Shown: one piece after another, positions 8,356 to 16,537 of the stretch | How positions within the stretch are numbered: position 1 is the stretch's first letter | How the letters are laid out: each line of letters begins with the position of its first letter | Assembly: GCA_031367505.1 (NCBI GenBank) | Contig: JANLPY010000172.1 | Coordinates: 31,952 to 95,951, forward strand | Direction: 5' to 3' | Source of the DNA: JAKFWF01 sp031367505 | GTDB taxonomy: Bacteria; Pseudomonadota; Alphaproteobacteria; Rhizobiales; Hyphomicrobiaceae | Length of the DNA: 64,000 nucleotides | Notes under the pieces: generated by a model | The model's input: the letters and a program-made list of their open reading frames with translations, nothing else | The model's database searches: none | Told to the model about the DNA's origin: nothing | Made by a program: the position numbers and the translations under genes

Positions 8356-9577
8356 GTTGACTATCCCAACCAAATTCAAAAACTCGAAGACAACATTCGA
8401 CGGTATTGTCTGCATCGGTGGCGAAGATTGGTGGTATCACAATCGTGGTCATTTCGACTTTCAGATCATGCGCAGACTTGCCCAGCGATGGCCCGTGTTG
8501 TTCGTGAATTCCCTCGGCGTCCGGATGCCGAGCATCAAAGACAATCGCCTGTTCATGCAGCGGATCGGCCGCAAGCTGAAAAGCTTGGGCAACGGATTGG
8601 TCAATATTGAAAACCAATTCTGGGTATTCTCGCCGGTGATGGTGCCTGGAGCGACCGGCCAGAAACTGTCCAGCTGGGCGCTCGCGCCACAAATCAGGCT
8701 CGCCGCTGCGCACGCCGGCATTCGCAATCCGGTGCTGTGGATCCATTGCCCGGCTGGCGCGCCGCTCGCCGGCAGCTATGCAGCCGCTGCCACCGTATTG
8801 CAGCGAACCGACCGTTTCGAGGCGTTTCCCGAGGGCGATCCAACGGTTCTGGCGGCTCAACTCGCCCATCTGAAGTCCCACGCGGATCTCGTTATCTACG
8901 CCAATCCTGCCCTGATGGAATCCGAAGCCGGCACCATCAAATCGCAGGCACTGGTCACCCACGGTGTCGATCTCGATAAGTTCGTCGATGCCGGCGCTGT
9001 GGCAAACAGCGATCCACTCGACGTCGCGTTCATCAAGCGGCCACGCGTGGGCTTTATCGGCGGCATTGATGCCCATACCTTCGACATCGATCTATTTTTG
9101 GCGGTCGCACGTGCCATGCCGGGCCATCAATTCGTAATGGTCGGTGGATGTTCGCTACCCGATGGATGGTGCGGTTTGCCCAACGTGCACTTCACCGGCC
9201 GCAAGCCGTATGAGGAAATTGCAGGCTACATGGCGGCAATGGACGCACTGATTATGCCGTGGAACCGCAGCGAGTGGATTAAGGGCTGTAACCCCATAAA
9301 ACTGAAAGAATATCTGGCCGTTGGGCGGCCCGTTATTACAACCGATTTCCCGGCACTCGAACCGTGGCGCGATCTTGTCCATGTGGCAGCCGACGCGACG
9401 GGCTTTGTGAACGTCATTCAATTGGCACTCACCCAGCCTTCACAAGCACGGCCAGATGTACTTCGCCGCCTTACCGTCGAAACTTGGGATGCGAAGGCCG
9501 ACGACGTGCGGCGCGCCATATTTGGCCTAGGGTTGTCGTTTGCGCAGGCCACTGTCCAACGAACGCAGACGGCATAA
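8342..9577 (+). CDS. Glycosyltransferase, GT-B fold (GT1/GT4-like)
   Basis: 411 residues with a GT-B architecture. The N-terminal acceptor half has GEDWWYHNRGHFDFQIMRRLA and LFVNSLGVRMPS; the C-terminal donor half has VGFIGGIDAHTFDIDLFLA, HQFVMVGGC, NVHFTGRKPYEEIAGYMAAMDALIMPW and KLKEYLAVGRPVITTDFPAL. The last is the donor-binding region with the conserved Lys and Glu. It closes the cluster and overlaps the flippase gene, which supports one operon. Its sugar specificity is not visible. A 156-bp gap separates it from fabA. Confidence 0.85.
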   Translation: MPPIELTIPTKFKNSKTTFDGIVCIGGEDWWYHNRGHFDFQIMRRLAQRWPVLFVNSLGVRMPSIKDNRLFMQRIGRKLKSLGNGLVNIENQFWVFSPVMVPGATGQKLSSWALAPQIRLAAAHAGIRNPVLWIHCPAGAPLAGSYAAAATVLQRTDRFEAFPEGDPTVLAAQLAHLKSHADLVIYANPALMESEAGTIKSQALVTHGVDLDKFVDAGAVANSDPLDVAFIKRPRVGFIGGIDAHTFDIDLFLAVARAMPGHQFVMVGGCSLPDGWCGLPNVHFTGRKPYEEIAGYMAAMDALIMPWNRSEWIKGCNPIKLKEYLAVGRPVITTDFPALEPWRDLVHVAADATGFVNVIQLALTQPSQARPDVLRRLTVETWDAKADDVRRAIFGLGLSFAQATVQRTQTA

Positions 9578-9733
9578 AAGCGCACTTTTTTGCGGCTCTA
9601 GGGCTGATTGCAGGCACGGAAAGGGATTTCTGCCTCCCGTTTGCCTTTTGCGTGCCCCTTCGGGTGTGGTACGAGGGCCTCGAATGATCGGTCTTTGGTC
9701 GCTTTACGCGAAACCAGCGAAGGTATGTGAAAG

Positions 9734-10276
9734 ATGACGGGGCGGCGCGAGAGCTACGAGTATGCTGATATTCTGTCGTGCGGCAGAGGCGAACTCTTTG
9801 GAGCTGGCAACGCTCAGCTCCCGTTACCGCCAATGCTGATGTTCGAACGCATCGGCCTGGTGACCGAAACCGGCGGCGCACACGGCAAAGGTCAGATCAC
9901 GGCTGAGATGAACATCGCCGGCAACCCGCAAACCGATTGGTTCTTCGCATGCCATTTCAAAGGCGACCCGGTGATGCCCGGGTGCCTCGGCCTCGACGCG
10001 CTATGGCAATTGACCGGCTTCTATCTCGGCTGGCTCGGCGCGCCGGGACGTGGTCGCGCGCTCGGTGTGGGTGAGGTCAAATTTTCCGGCATGGTGCTGC
10101 CGACGACCAAGAAGATTGAGTACGTCATCGATATGAAGCGGGTCATCCTGCGCAAGCTCAAACTTGGAATTGCCGACGGCGTCATGAAGGCCGATGGCCA
10201 GGTGATTTACACTGCGACCGATCTGCGCGTTGGATTATTTGAGACAGGTGACGCACCAGCGCCAGCTGCCGCTTAA
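9734..10276 (+). CDS. fabA: 3-hydroxydecanoyl-ACP dehydratase/isomerase FabA
   Basis: 180 residues, full length. The hot-dog fold active-site residues H74 (in ACHFKGDPVMPGCLG) and D88 (LGLDALWQ) are present, matching the His and Asp of E. coli FabA. It dehydrates 3-hydroxydecanoyl-ACP and isomerises trans-2- to cis-3-decenoyl-ACP, the branch point to unsaturated fatty acids. FabB follows 43 bp downstream and fabI after that, the standard anaerobic unsaturated-fatty-acid set. In many Rhizobiales irr precedes fabA; here a glycosyltransferase gene does. Confidence 0.96.
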   Translation: MTGRRESYEYADILSCGRGELFGAGNAQLPLPPMLMFERIGLVTETGGAHGKGQITAEMNIAGNPQTDWFFACHFKGDPVMPGCLGLDALWQLTGFYLGWLGAPGRGRALGVGEVKFSGMVLPTTKKIEYVIDMKRVILRKLKLGIADGVMKADGQVIYTATDLRVGLFETGDAPAPAAA

Positions 10277-10319
10277 GACGCAAAAATCGACTGCCCAAGA
10301 CTAGCACAAGGACTTTCTC

Positions 10320-11552
10320 ATGCGACGTGTCGTTGTCACTGGAATGGGGATCGTTTCGTCGATCGGCAACAACACCCAAGAGGTGCTGGCGTCACTGCGC
10401 GAAGCCAAATCTGGCATCGTCGCTGCGGATAAGTACAAAGAGCTTGGATTTCGCTGTCAGGTGCACGGACAGCCGCATCTCGATTGGGAGTCGATGGTTC
10501 CTCGCAAGCCCAAGCGCTTCATGAACGCTGGCATGGCCTGGAACTACATCGCCATGGATCAGGCGATCCGCGATGCGGGGCTGACGGAGAAAGAAGTTCA
10601 AGACGAACGCACTGGCATCATAATGGGTTCGGGCGGCCCGTCGACCGTCGCGATCGTTGCTGCAGCCGACGTCACCAGATCAGCCGGCGCACCAAAAAAG
10701 ATCGGGCCGTTCGAAGTTCCCAAGGCCATGTGCTCTGGACCTTCCGGCGTGTTGGCAACAGCCTTCCAAGTGCACGGCGTCAACTATTCGATCTCATCGG
10801 CCTGTGCGACCTCGGCTCACTGCATCGGCAACGCGACGGAATTGATCCAGTGGGGCAAGCAAGACATAATGTTTGCCGGCGGCTGCGAAGAGCTCGATTG
10901 GACGCTATCCAATCTGTTTGACGCGATGGGAGCCATGTCCTCGAAGTTCAACGCCACGCCTGCCCGGGCCAGTCGCGCATACGACAAGGATCGCGACGGT
11001 TTCGTGATCGCTGGTGGCGCTGGCACCGTGGTTCTCGAAGAATACGAGCGTGCGAAGGCACGCGGCGCCAAGATTTACGGCGAAGTCGTCGGCTACGGCG
11101 CGACATCGGACGGCTATGACATGGTCGCCCCTTCGGGCGAGGGCGCGGCACGCTGCATGCGGCAGGCGCTGAAAGGGTTTAACGGACTAGGCATCGGCAA
11201 GGTCGACTATATCAATCCACATGCCACGGCGACACCCGTTGGTGATGCTCGCGAAATCGATGCCATCCGCGCGGTTTTTGGCACGGAAGTTCCAGCAATT
11301 TCCGGCACGAAATCGCTGACCGGCCATTCGCTTGGCGCCATCGGTGTGCAGGAGGCCATCATCTCGCTGCTGATGATGAAAAATAGCTTTATATGCGAAA
11401 GCGCCAACATCGACGAAATCGATCCCGCATTCGCCGATTTGCCTATCGTCCGGCGCCGCCGCGATGATGTTTCGCTTAACTGTGTCATCTCGAATAGCTT
11501 CGGTTTTGGCGGGACGAATGCGACTTTGGCATTCCGCAAGATCGAAGGTTAA
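10320..11552 (+). CDS. fabB: 3-oxoacyl-ACP synthase I FabB
   Basis: 410 residues. The Cys-His-His triad of condensing enzymes is intact: C162 in ISSACATSAHCIG, H301 in NPHATATPVGD and H336 in TKSLTGHSLGA. The C terminus has the NSFGFGGTNATLAFRK signature. FabB elongates the cis-3-decenoyl-ACP made by FabA and is needed for unsaturated fatty acids. AAGG at 10308-10311 precedes the ATG at suitable distance. Cytoplasmic homodimer by family. Confidence 0.97.
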   Translation: MRRVVVTGMGIVSSIGNNTQEVLASLREAKSGIVAADKYKELGFRCQVHGQPHLDWESMVPRKPKRFMNAGMAWNYIAMDQAIRDAGLTEKEVQDERTGIIMGSGGPSTVAIVAAADVTRSAGAPKKIGPFEVPKAMCSGPSGVLATAFQVHGVNYSISSACATSAHCIGNATELIQWGKQDIMFAGGCEELDWTLSNLFDAMGAMSSKFNATPARASRAYDKDRDGFVIAGGAGTVVLEEYERAKARGAKIYGEVVGYGATSDGYDMVAPSGEGAARCMRQALKGFNGLGIGKVDYINPHATATPVGDAREIDAIRAVFGTEVPAISGTKSLTGHSLGAIGVQEAIISLLMMKNSFICESANIDEIDPAFADLPIVRRRRDDVSLNCVISNSFGFGGTNATLAFRKIEG

Positions 11553-11625
11553 TACAATAGAATTGTCAGGCGGTGATTGCGCCGCCGATGCCCCTGAGTA
11601 ACGAAATCTACGATTAGGAGTTTCC

Positions 11626-12495
11626 ATGAGCGAGTTCGATATCGCGAAGCCTGGCCCCTTGATGAAAGGCAAACGCGGACTGATCATGGGCGTGGCAAAC
11701 GACCGGTCGATTGCTTGGGGCATCGCGCGTATTTTGGCCGGACAAGGCGCCAAGCTCGCATTCACCTATCAGGGTGATGCGTTCGGACGCCGGGCCATCC
11801 CACTCGCCGAGTCGGTCGGCTCCGAAATCATCGAGCCATGCGATGTCAGCGATTTGGCAAGTGTCGATGCGGTCTTCGATCGTATCAAATCGACCTGGGG
11901 CGGTCTCGATTTCGTGGTCCACGCACTTGCATTCTCGGATCGGCGGGAATTGGCCGGCCGCTATGCCGACACCAGCCGCGAAAACTTCACCAATACGATG
12001 GTGATCTCGTGCTTCTCCTTCACCGAGATCGCCAAACGCGCAGCCGCTTTGATGCCCAATGGCGGCTCGATGATTACGCTGTCGTTTGGCGGCGCCACCA
12101 AGGTCGTGCCGTCCTATAACGTGATGGGCGTCGCGAAAGCCGCACTCGAAGCAAGCGTACGCTACCTCGCAACAGACTTTGGACCGCAGGGCGTTCGCGT
12201 CAATGCGTTGTCTGCCGGCCCCATGCGCACGCTCGCCGGGTCGGGCGTGTCGGATGCGCGCGTGATTTTCAACTATCAAAAGGAACATGCCCCGCTGCGC
12301 CGGACACCGACACTCGACGAGGTCGGCGGTGCGGCACTCTATCTTTTGTCGCCGATGTCGGGCGCCGTCACGGGCGAAGTGCACTTTGTCGATTGTGGAT
12401 ATTCCACAGTCGCGATGCCGACGCTCGAGGCTTTGAAAGCACAAGAAGCCGGGCCCCAGAGCGTCGGCCGCAGTCCCAGCGAAGCCGCAGAATAA
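11626..12495 (+). CDS. fabI: Enoyl-ACP reductase FabI (NADH)
   Basis: 289 residues, short-chain-dehydrogenase-like fold with the N-terminal GVANDRSIAWGIA cofactor loop. The catalytic pair Y164 and K171 (YNVMGVAKAAL) is intact. The nearby position of Tyr146 of E. coli FabI is F154 here (TLSFGGATK); that Tyr is not essential in E. coli. FabI performs the last reduction of each elongation cycle and is the triclosan target. It follows fabB by 73 bp with AGGAG at 11616-11620. The C-terminal tail after about residue 258 (MPTLEALKAQEA) is an alphaproteobacterial-style extension. Confidence 0.95.
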   Translation: MSEFDIAKPGPLMKGKRGLIMGVANDRSIAWGIARILAGQGAKLAFTYQGDAFGRRAIPLAESVGSEIIEPCDVSDLASVDAVFDRIKSTWGGLDFVVHALAFSDRRELAGRYADTSRENFTNTMVISCFSFTEIAKRAAALMPNGGSMITLSFGGATKVVPSYNVMGVAKAALEASVRYLATDFGPQGVRVNALSAGPMRTLAGSGVSDARVIFNYQKEHAPLRRTPTLDEVGGAALYLLSPMSGAVTGEVHFVDCGYSTVAMPTLEALKAQEAGPQSVGRSPSEAAE

Positions 12496-12533
12496 AAGTT
12501 TACGGGAATGCTTTCGCGTATCGAGGTAGGACC

Positions 12534-12845
12534 ATGCCAGCCCTCCGCTTTCTTGGCAGCTTGTTTTTACTTCTCGCTGTGGTGATCCTGGTTGCCGACG
12601 TAACCAATGCTCGGGGGCCAGGTTCCTCAGGCTTGGCTGTATCGGCGGCCAAACATTGGTCGAGCCTGGCGCCCTCGACCCTCGCTGCCAGTCAAAAATC
12701 GGCGCAAGCCGTCAGCCCGTTGCTGTGGGATCCGCTGCTCAAAACGTTTCTCGCAATCCCGGCCTGGAGCATGTTCGCGATACTTGGCGGCGCACTCAGC
12801 TATGCCGCTCGCCGGCGTCGCCGTGTAAACATTTTCACGAACTGA
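12534..12845 (+). CDS. Small hypothetical membrane protein
   Basis: 103 residues. There are two hydrophobic segments: residues 5-23, which could be a signal anchor, and about 74-92 (AIPAWSMFAILGGALSYAA), followed by a basic tail ARRRRR. The middle is Ser/Ala rich. The ATG at 12534 is preceded by GAGGTAGG at 12523-12530. Similar small proteins downstream of fabI in Rhizobiales are sometimes labelled PetM-like by automated pipelines; nothing here supports a cytochrome b6f role. Function unknown. Confidence 0.6.
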   Translation: MPALRFLGSLFLLLAVVILVADVTNARGPGSSGLAVSAAKHWSSLAPSTLAASQKSAQAVSPLLWDPLLKTFLAIPAWSMFAILGGALSYAARRRRRVNIFTN

Positions 12846-12983
12846 GCCAAACACTGACGCGTGCCGCCTCAAGCCAAATTGAGCAGGCGTGATCAGGCAC
12901 GCCCGTGCATCCAGCGCTCACCTGTCCTATATTGCGCAAGAGAGCCCCGTCCCCATCGAGGACCAACACACGAGGCAGCACCC

Positions 12984-13637
12984 ATGTTTTTCAAGAAAAG
13001 CGCGACCATGCCGAGTTCGGAAACGGCACTGCCCGGACGAGCGACGGCGATACCGACCTCAAAAACGCACTTCATCAGCGACCGTTCGTTGAAAGGCCCG
13101 TACCCTGCGGGCTACGAGATCGCAATGTTTGGGTTTGGCTGTTTTTGGGGCGCCGAACGCAAATTCTGGGAATTGGCCGAAGGCATTTGGGTGACCTCCG
13201 TCGGCTACGCCGGTGGCTTGACGCCCAATCCGACCTACGAGGAAACCTGTAGCGGCAAGACCGGCCACAACGAAGTCGTTCGCGTGGTTTTCGATCCCGC
13301 GAAGATCAGCTACGAGGCGCTACTGAAGGTATTCTTTGAAAGTCATAACCCGACGCAAGGTATGCGGCAGGGCAACGACGTTGGCACCCAATATCGCTCA
13401 GGCATCTACACTTACGGGCCAAAGCAGAAAGCAGCCGCCGAGGCAGCGAAAGCGGCCTATGCTCGCGTACTCGCCGCCAACGGCTACGGTGCGATTACGA
13501 CCGAGATTATCGATGCACCGGAATTCTACTACGCGGAAGACTACCACCAGCAGTATCTCGCTAAGGTGCCGCACGGCTATTGCGGGCTAGGTGGTACCGG
13601 CTTGAGCTGCCCGGTCGGAACAGGGGTTGCTGCCTAG
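12984..13637 (+). CDS. msrA: Peptide-methionine (S)-S-oxide reductase MsrA
   Basis: 217 residues. The catalytic Cys is C53 in MFGFGCFWGAER; supporting motifs are GYAGG, GKTGHNEVVRVVFDP and QYRSGIY. C-terminal cysteines in GYCGLGGTGLSCP can serve as resolving residues. The enzyme reduces methionine-S-sulfoxide in proteins using thioredoxin. The residues before about 30 are an extension without a clear signal peptide. The gene lies 138 bp after the small membrane protein. Confidence 0.95.
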   Translation: MFFKKSATMPSSETALPGRATAIPTSKTHFISDRSLKGPYPAGYEIAMFGFGCFWGAERKFWELAEGIWVTSVGYAGGLTPNPTYEETCSGKTGHNEVVRVVFDPAKISYEALLKVFFESHNPTQGMRQGNDVGTQYRSGIYTYGPKQKAAAEAAKAAYARVLAANGYGAITTEIIDAPEFYYAEDYHQQYLAKVPHGYCGLGGTGLSCPVGTGVAA

Positions 13638-13651
13638 ACCCGCGAGCACAT

Positions 13652-13669
13652 TTAACAACCATTAACCAT
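13652..13669 (+). promoter_or_regulatory. Candidate CtrA-type motif upstream of the L,D-transpeptidase
   Basis: TTAAC at 13652-13656 is followed after five bases by TTAACCAT at 13662-13669. TTAACCAT is the rhizobial 8-mer form of the CtrA site, and the pair resembles TTAA-N7-TTAAC with a spacer one base shorter. It lies about 170 bp before the start of the transpeptidase gene, within the 199-bp gap that holds nothing else recognisable. Binding is inferred. Confidence 0.4.
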
Positions 13670-13836
13670 GGCGGTGTAGCCTCGGCTGTACCGCCATATT
13701 TGCGTGACTTAATTGTCAATCGCACGGGGATGCGACGCTCGACGATATGTTCGCCAGCAGCAAAGTGCGGTATTGATACTCGTTCACTTTCGCCGTTGGG
13801 ACGACGGCCCTAAGTGGAAACATAAGGGGAGAAAGC

Positions 13837-15513
13837 ATGCCCTCGATCAGACCCACCGCGGCTGTCGCGACCTTTGCACTGATATCGGCATGGGGCCTGG
13901 CGGTGTACGCCAACGAGCCGAAGACGGCATCGGCGACCCAGGAACCCGCTCCCCCGGCCATTGAATCGACAACCCCGGTCGTTGAAACCACGCCCCCGGC
14001 CGTCGTGCTATCGCCAATCAAAGCATTAATTCAACAGCAGCTTTTGGCCCCCGCAATGAAGGCGGCTGACAAGGCCGATCGTGCCGCACTCACCGCCTAT
14101 TACAGCGAACCCGATAGCGCGATGTTATGGGTCATAGCCGACCGTTTCACGCCCCGCGCGGTGTCAGCAATTGACGAGATCAGGCGCGCTTCCGATTGGG
14201 GTTTGACCCCTGCGAACTTCGATACGCCCGATCCCGCTGAGACACTAACAACGCCCGATGCTCAGGCATCCGCAGAGCTGCGCGTTGCATTGGCCGTCCT
14301 CAAGTACGCACGTCACGCGCGCGGCGGACGGCTCGATCTCAGTCTGTTCGGGCGAAATATCGATCAAAAGCCGCCTGTGTTGGAACCCAAGCTGGTCTTG
14401 CAAGGTATCGCTGTGGCGCCTCAGGCGGATGCATATCTGCGTGGCCTGCACCCTAAGCACCCGCAGTTCGAAAAGCTGAGGCAGGCGCTCCTCGCGGTGC
14501 GCAAAGGAGGCGAGACGGCCGAACCTGACGCAGCTGAGGTTCCCGAGAAAAAGCGAACCGGCAAGCAGAATAAGCCGGCCACAGCCGGCAGCAATACGCA
14601 GCGCATTCTGGTCAACATGGAGCGCTGGCGTTGGCTGCCGGAAAACCTCGGCACCTTCCACGTGTGGGATAATATTCCTGAATATCGCATGCGTGTGATG
14701 AAGGAGGGCAAGGTGGCTCACACCGAGACCATCATCGTCGGCAAGCCGAGTACGCCAACCCCACTGTTTTCGGCCGATATGAAATACGTGATTTTCCACC
14801 CGACGTGGGGGGTGCCGGATGGCATCAAAATGAACGAGATTGCGCCGGTGCTGCGCCGGTCGTCGACATCCAGCTTTTGGGGTGGCGGATCGGATCCGGC
14901 CATTCTGCGCCGGCACAATCTAACCGTCAGCTACAATGGCCGGCCTGTTGACGCTGCGTCAGTCAATTGGGAAACCGCCGATATTCGCAATTTCCAGTTC
15001 ACTCAGCCACCGAGCAGCTCCAACGTGCTGGGTGTGGTGAAATTCCGCTTCCCCAATAAACATGACGTCTACATGCACGACACGCCAGAACGGAACCTGT
15101 TCTCTCGCGCCGACAAAGCTTTTAGCCACGGCTGCATGCGGGTGCAGAACCCACGGCGCCTCGCCGAAGTGCTTCTGGCCGAGGATAAGGGATGGTCATC
15201 CGCGCAGGTAGGTCATGCGATCGCGGCTGGAGGCACGCAGGAGGTTACGCTTGCGAAACAAGTCCCCGTGCACGTGACGTACTTTACAGCGGTGGTCGAC
15301 GACGACGGGCGTCTCAAAACGTATGGCGATATATACGGCCATGACAGCCGCGTTGCATCGGCCCTCGATGGCCGCCCCATCAGGGTGATCGCGCCGGTAG
15401 ATCCATCATCGGTCCGCACCCCGCGCGAAGTCCGACGCACCTCGATACAAGCATCCCGATCGGGCAACGACGGTGGATTGGCGACACTATTTTCGGGACT
15501 GTTCGGGAACTGA
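13837..15513 (+). CDS. L,D-transpeptidase, YcbB/LdtD-like (YkuD domain)
   Basis: 558 residues with a cleavable-type N-terminal signal (TAAVATFALISAWGLAVYANE). Residues about 60-220 form the helical scaffold domain of the YcbB class (ALTAYYSEPDSAMLWV, GLTPANFDTPDP, RHARGGRLDLSLFGRNID). The YkuD catalytic domain carries HDTPERNLFSR and the active site H431-G-C433-M-R in FSHGCMRVQNP. Such enzymes make 3-3 cross-links or attach proteins to peptidoglycan in the periplasm. A Pro/Thr-rich linker near residues 28-55 follows the signal peptide. Candidate CtrA motifs upstream hint at cell-cycle control. Confidence 0.9.
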   Translation: MPSIRPTAAVATFALISAWGLAVYANEPKTASATQEPAPPAIESTTPVVETTPPAVVLSPIKALIQQQLLAPAMKAADKADRAALTAYYSEPDSAMLWVIADRFTPRAVSAIDEIRRASDWGLTPANFDTPDPAETLTTPDAQASAELRVALAVLKYARHARGGRLDLSLFGRNIDQKPPVLEPKLVLQGIAVAPQADAYLRGLHPKHPQFEKLRQALLAVRKGGETAEPDAAEVPEKKRTGKQNKPATAGSNTQRILVNMERWRWLPENLGTFHVWDNIPEYRMRVMKEGKVAHTETIIVGKPSTPTPLFSADMKYVIFHPTWGVPDGIKMNEIAPVLRRSSTSSFWGGGSDPAILRRHNLTVSYNGRPVDAASVNWETADIRNFQFTQPPSSSNVLGVVKFRFPNKHDVYMHDTPERNLFSRADKAFSHGCMRVQNPRRLAEVLLAEDKGWSSAQVGHAIAAGGTQEVTLAKQVPVHVTYFTAVVDDDGRLKTYGDIYGHDSRVASALDGRPIRVIAPVDPSSVRTPREVRRTSIQASRSGNDGGLATLFSGLFGN

Positions 15514-15518
15514 CCAAA

Positions 15519-16526
15519 TTAGATTTCGGACTTGAGTGGCCGTTGCAGCAATTGTTCGATCGCCTCGTCGATTGAGCAACGGCCCTCGAGGATTTCGTTG
15601 ACGGCCGAAACGATCGGCACCTCGATGCCATGCTTGACCGCGAGTGCCGCAACGACGCTGGCGGTATATGCGCCTTCGCTGGTGCCTTTTTGGGTGCCAA
15701 GAATGTCCTCCAGCCTGCGGCCCTCGCCCAGGGCCAATCCTAGCCTGAAATTGCGCGACTGCGCGCTGGAACAACTCAATACCAGATCACCCAGTCCGGA
15801 GAGCCCGCCAAGCGTTTCAGCACGTGCTCCTAATACGCGTCCTAGACGGTTGAGTTCGGCGAAGGAGCGCGCGATTACTGCCGCTCGGGCACTTTCGCCA
15901 AGCTTGCGGCCAACGACGATCCCGCACGCGATCGCCAGTACATTTTTGACAGCGCCGCCGACCTGTGCACCAGCCAAGTCGTCCGAAACATAGAGACGGA
16001 ACGTGGGAATGCTCAGGGCTTCGGCGACGGCGCGCGCGATATCGATCGTGCGCGCGGCCAGTGTCACGGCCGTCGGCAGACCACGAACCACATCGTCCGC
16101 AAAGCTTGGACCGGATAGCACGAGCGGTTCAGCCGCAGGGCACATCTCCGCTAGGACATCGGTCATAAACGCTGCAGTGCCACGCTCAAGGCCCTTCGCC
16201 GTTATGACGATGCGTGTGCCAGGTCGCAGGATCGCTCTGAACTTACCCAGCACGTCTCGAACGGTCTGCGCTGGTGTGGCGATCAGAACGATATCGCGAT
16301 CGGCGAGGGCTGCAGTGTCGGCTGTGGCCAGAACGCTTGGCGCCAGACTGACACCCGGCAACCGGCTGGCATTGGTATTCGTCCGGTTGATCTCAACTGC
16401 TGCCTGCGGATTTCGACACCACAACAGCACGCGACCGCCGCCTGGCACTTGCGCCTTGGCGGCGACCTGGGCGAGTGCAGTCCCCCAGGCTCCGGCTCCA
16501 ATCACACCAATCGATGATGGCGGCAT
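15519..16526 (-). CDS. gpsA: Glycerol-3-phosphate dehydrogenase [NAD(P)+] GpsA
   Basis: 335 residues. N-terminal Rossmann motif GVIGAGAWGTALAQVAA; TAKGLERGTAAFM and LSGPSFADDVVRGLPTAVTLA complete the cofactor domain; the helical C-terminal domain has the catalytic Lys in GGAVKNVLAIACG and the GLSGLGDLVLSCSSAQSRNFRLG signature. It makes sn-glycerol 3-phosphate for phospholipids. The ATG at 16524-16526 lies 11 bp after the tsaD stop, so the two form an operon. The stop is 5 bp from the convergent transpeptidase stop. Confidence 0.96.
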   Translation of the reverse strand: MPPSSIGVIGAGAWGTALAQVAAKAQVPGGGRVLLWCRNPQAAVEINRTNTNASRLPGVSLAPSVLATADTAALADRDIVLIATPAQTVRDVLGKFRAILRPGTRIVITAKGLERGTAAFMTDVLAEMCPAAEPLVLSGPSFADDVVRGLPTAVTLAARTIDIARAVAEALSIPTFRLYVSDDLAGAQVGGAVKNVLAIACGIVVGRKLGESARAAVIARSFAELNRLGRVLGARAETLGGLSGLGDLVLSCSSAQSRNFRLGLALGEGRRLEDILGTQKGTSEGAYTASVVAALAVKHGIEVPIVSAVNEILEGRCSIDEAIEQLLQRPLKSEI

Positions 16527-16537
16527 CGCTTTATCCT

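Noticed and set aside
11614..12444. 276-codon frame opposite fabI
   Set aside because: fabI is certain; the antisense frame has no family features.
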